This document shows, piece after piece, positions 61,549-64,000 of a DNA stretch of 64,000 nt (its first letter is position 1; each line of letters begins with the position of its first letter). The notes beneath the pieces are model-generated. The model made no database searches. It saw only the letters and a program-made list of their open reading frames with translations, and was not told the DNA's origin. The position numbers and the translations under genes are program-made. The DNA is from JAEDHM01 sp964368645. Lineage in GTDB: Bacteria > Bacillota > Clostridia > Christensenellales > CAG-1252. The stretch lies in NCBI GenBank assembly GCA_964368645.1, contig CAYJBY010000003.1, positions 1-64,000 on the forward strand, read 5' to 3'.

Positions 61549-64000
61549 TTAATAGGACACTATGCCCTTGTAATTCCACTCCAAGCCCGAACGAGGCAAA
61601 TTGGAGGGTATGCCCCAGAACTCGCTCAAATTGTATTTGCCTAGAGTCTGGACGTTGTTTTTGATACCGTAGTATATGGTCGTTGCAGACAAATCAGGTA
61701 CAGTCTGCACGTAATTAACACGCACGTTAGCGTCGTTGCCGTATTCGAAGTCATCTGTGACGTACATACCGTAAACGTCCCACTGGTCGGACGCAGATGC
61801 GTTGCCTAGAATATTCTTGGAAATCCACTCTGCCGCGTCGGAAATAAAACCGCTGCTTGCCTCTATCTTAAATGTGTTGTTCTTACCGCCGTAAGCATAT
61901 CCGTTAGGCATATATACGTATGCCATAGTTTGGAAGTCCTTAATCGTAAGGTTGATATTATTACCCACGCCTACGATAAACAGTCGCGGAGAGAAATGCC
62001 CCGTTTTACCGCTAGCTAACGAGGAGAAACGGTTGCCGTTGGCGTCCGTTGTTACGTTGACGTACCTAACGCCGCCCAAGGTATTGGTGGTGTCGCCGTT
62101 CAGCCAGTTCATCGCGCCGTTACCGCTAAGAGTAATAGTGGTATTGCTTTGCAAATACAGGAATACTCTGCCGTTACCTATGATATTAAAGCTATTATAC
62201 ACGTCCTTGCCCCAATACATTGTGATATCGGAGGGCAGAATAATATGCAAATCCTTTGCGGCGGAGCCGTAGGGATTAGTAGGATCGGTGCAGGTGAAGA
62301 AAGTCCAGTTACAATCGGCAAGAGAGCCTGATATAAAGGGAGAAACAGCCCCTGCGTTACCCCAGTTGACCTGTCCGTTGGTATAAGTTGAAGAACCTGA
62401 GGTCTTCGCGTTGAAAATCTCCTTGGGAACGATACCGCTTTCAAAGAAGGTCAAGCCCACGGAACGGTCGATATAGGGATTAACGATAGTCTTAATCAAA
62501 TCGGCTATATCGGAAATTGTCTCCCAGAATTTCCAGCTAAGCTCCACCTCGTTAGCCGCGTCAACAATTTTCTTCAAATCCATAATCGAACGGTAATAAT
62601 AGATCATATCGTAATCGCCCTTTGCGCTGAGAATATTGGTAATATTACCCGACGTAGGCATAAAATACTCGTTGGTTTTCACGTCGATATAGCTACGCAT
62701 AGAGTTACTGATATGGATACCACTGGGGCCGTTTTTGATAAATTCCCAAACCAGATCGATCAAACTGCTCGGAGTTACCTCGAACTTAATCTCCTTGGTG
62801 GCGTATTTCATTATGTTATTGGTTCGCGTATTAAGCTGTACCGCGTCACCCGATGCAGTCGTGGTGGGTAAGCTCCAGTCAAGCGGTATTGCCCTTGCAT
62901 TCCAATAGTTAATCGAAAGAATATAATTGTCCGCGGTGGTAGGTCCTCCCGATACTATAGGCGTAACGGAGAATGAACCGAAGTTGGTCTTACTCTCCTT
63001 AATCGCGCTGACGCTGTTGGAGAAGGTAACCGTCGGAAGCCACTTTTCGCTGATATCCGCGATTACGGTGGGATTGGTCATATCTTCCATAAGAGAATAA
63101 CCGTGGGCTACGTGCTTAACCGTATCCGCAGTTCCGGCAGTCAAATCGTTTCTGCTTGAGCTCACGGAGTTAGTGCTGGCGGAAGAGGAAATATTGTTAG
63201 TTATCGGACTGCCTGACGATTTGTATAGCTTGCCGTTGGGATCGGGATCCACAGCGTCACGGTATTTGTCCCAAATGTTGCCGTTGAAAACGTCGCCGGC
63301 GGAGAGTCCGTCCGTGCCGCTCGGGAAATAATAGTACTTGACGCAAGCATTAATAATATCTCTGGGCTTATCATCCATACCCCAAACGTCGGAACCGTCA
63401 TTGATACTGGTAGAGCCCATAGAATAGCTGACTTCAGGCACAGAATAGGACATAGAATAAGAATAATATCCTGCCCAATTTTTAGTGCCGTTAAATGTCA
63501 AACCCGTAGAGCAGGTGGTGGAACTAAAGTATGTCCTAGAGTTGGCTCCCACCGACATATGACTGCGCACGATGCTGTTATAAAGGTACGTGCTACTGCT
63601 GTTGTTGTTGATATTAACGTAGAACGAACCGTCGCCTAAGTTGACGCTTGTGCCTGACATTGTAAAATTCTTGCCTGTAAAGATACAATACTTGGCATAC
63701 ATTGCGCCCTCTGCATACAAGGTGCAAAGCTTAAAGAACGTGTTATACAGGAAGCAATAGCCCTTATAGGTGGAATTATAGTTTTTAACCGATACGTTGG
63801 AGGTAAAGGTTATCAGTTTTTGCGAGGTTGACGAGGAGTACTTTGCGGTAGGTGCAGACGTGGAATTATAGCTTGAAGTCGTACAGTTGGTAATTAAGGT
63901 ATCGCATACGATAGACTTTGAAAAGGTCAGCGTAGAGGAAGAGCCGCTTATAATGCGTAAATAACCGCTTATATCGATGCTCTGACTGAAGGTGTTAGAA
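61549..64000 (-). CDS. Very large pilus-cluster surface protein (partial, N-terminus off window)
   Basis: The frame is open from the right edge of the window to the stop at 61549, giving at least 817 residues; an apparent start at 63720 is only an internal TTG, because no stop lies upstream in frame. The visible part is rich in S, T, N, Y and G. Its C-terminal third (FLYLQSNTTITLSGNG, RLFIVGVGNNINLTI, MAYVYMPNGYAYGG) resembles the DUF7305-type beta-helix seen in PilX-like proteins. The N-terminus, where a class III signal would be, is missing. Its position directly before two pseudopilin genes suggests a pilus-tip or secreted component. Confidence 0.75.
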   Translation of the reverse strand, partial: SNTFSQSIDISGYLRIISGSSSTLTFSKSIVCDTLITNCTTSSYNSTSAPTAKYSSSTSQKLITFTSNVSVKNYNSTYKGYCFLYNTFFKLCTLYAEGAMYAKYCIFTGKNFTMSGTSVNLGDGSFYVNINNNSSSTYLYNSIVRSHMSVGANSRTYFSSTTCSTGLTFNGTKNWAGYYSYSMSYSVPEVSYSMGSTSINDGSDVWGMDDKPRDIINACVKYYYFPSGTDGLSAGDVFNGNIWDKYRDAVDPDPNGKLYKSSGSPITNNISSSASTNSVSSSRNDLTAGTADTVKHVAHGYSLMEDMTNPTVIADISEKWLPTVTFSNSVSAIKESKTNFGSFSVTPIVSGGPTTADNYILSINYWNARAIPLDWSLPTTTASGDAVQLNTRTNNIMKYATKEIKFEVTPSSLIDLVWEFIKNGPSGIHISNSMRSYIDVKTNEYFMPTSGNITNILSAKGDYDMIYYYRSIMDLKKIVDAANEVELSWKFWETISDIADLIKTIVNPYIDRSVGLTFFESGIVPKEIFNAKTSGSSTYTNGQVNWGNAGAVSPFISGSLADCNWTFFTCTDPTNPYGSAAKDLHIILPSDITMYWGKDVYNSFNIIGNGRVFLYLQSNTTITLSGNGAMNWLNGDTTNTLGGVRYVNVTTDANGNRFSSLASGKTGHFSPRLFIVGVGNNINLTIKDFQTMAYVYMPNGYAYGGKNNTFKIEASSGFISDAAEWISKNILGNASASDQWDVYGMYVTDDFEYGNDANVRVNYVQTVPDLSATTIYYGIKNNVQTLGKYNLSEFWGIPSNLPRSGLEWNYKGIVSY

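Overview
The window reads as chromosomal DNA of an uncultured, anaerobic Gram-positive of the Clostridia type (Bacillota), probably a gut metagenome scaffold. Supporting signs are strong GGAGG ribosome sites, -35/-10 promoters almost always 17 bp apart, a THF riboswitch ahead of a folate ECF transporter, an L27 precursor with its Prp protease, a ferredoxin-linked 2-oxoacid oxidoreductase, a SpoVB-like flippase, and two 100-N blocks of the kind used for scaffold gaps. No rRNA, phage, transposon or CRISPR locus is visible. The taxonomic placement is inference.

Layout. 1-8.9 kb: minus-strand housekeeping genes (aminotransferase cut by the window edge, radical-SAM DUF512 protein and Der GTPase, cyclophilin, a GT-B glycosyltransferase, the tRNA wobble-uridine pair trmR/trhP, a sugar nucleotidyltransferase). 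9.2-10.2 kb: two half-size TauE/SafE permease genes. 10.8-15.9 kb: a 1710-residue modular lipoprotein with an additional C-terminal membrane anchor. 16-19 kb: SpoVB-like flippase, a small LysM protein, and the THF riboswitch with folT. 19.3-25.6 kb: korDABC, tex and a GH5 lipoprotein. 25.7-29.1 kb: tRNA-Gly and RNA/DNA maintenance enzymes (THUMP methyltransferase, Ung, Ogg). 29.4-30.4 kb: rplU-prp-rpmA. 30.5-32.7 kb: a single-gene HD + RyR + SLOG-like protein, the best candidate here for an undescribed nucleotide-signalling or defence system. 33-38.8 kb: nadE, a zinc-ribbon membrane protein, nnrD, a P1 peptidase, a YigZ protein and tyrS. 38.9-42.5 kb: maf, an MreB-like gene, coaX and hom on the plus strand. 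42.5-47 kb: repeat-rich intergenic DNA around a hydrolase-like lipoprotein and an M20 peptidase. 47-55.7 kb: an XRE-cupin regulator behind a roughly 2680-residue surface protein. 56.6-64 kb: a type IV pilus / type II secretion-like cluster (pseudopilins, prepilin peptidase, PilB ATPase, and a very large cluster-encoded protein running off the window).

How the parts work together. Many minus-strand neighbours overlap by 1-10 bases, so several transcription units are likely translationally coupled (trmR-trhP-glycosyltransferase-cyclophilin, DUF512-der, korDABC, rplU-prp-rpmA, P1 peptidase-nnrD, tyrS-yigZ). NAD supply and repair genes (nadE, nnrD) lie near the HD-RyR-SLOG gene but have separate promoters or strands. 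The two giant surface proteins share a roughly 40-residue GTYY/KTYY repeat. Intergenic DNA is unusually rich in degenerate tandem repeats and in a dispersed palindromic element, one copy of which lies next to an assembly gap. Three genes have a -10 box exactly six bases before the start codon, implying leaderless mRNAs.
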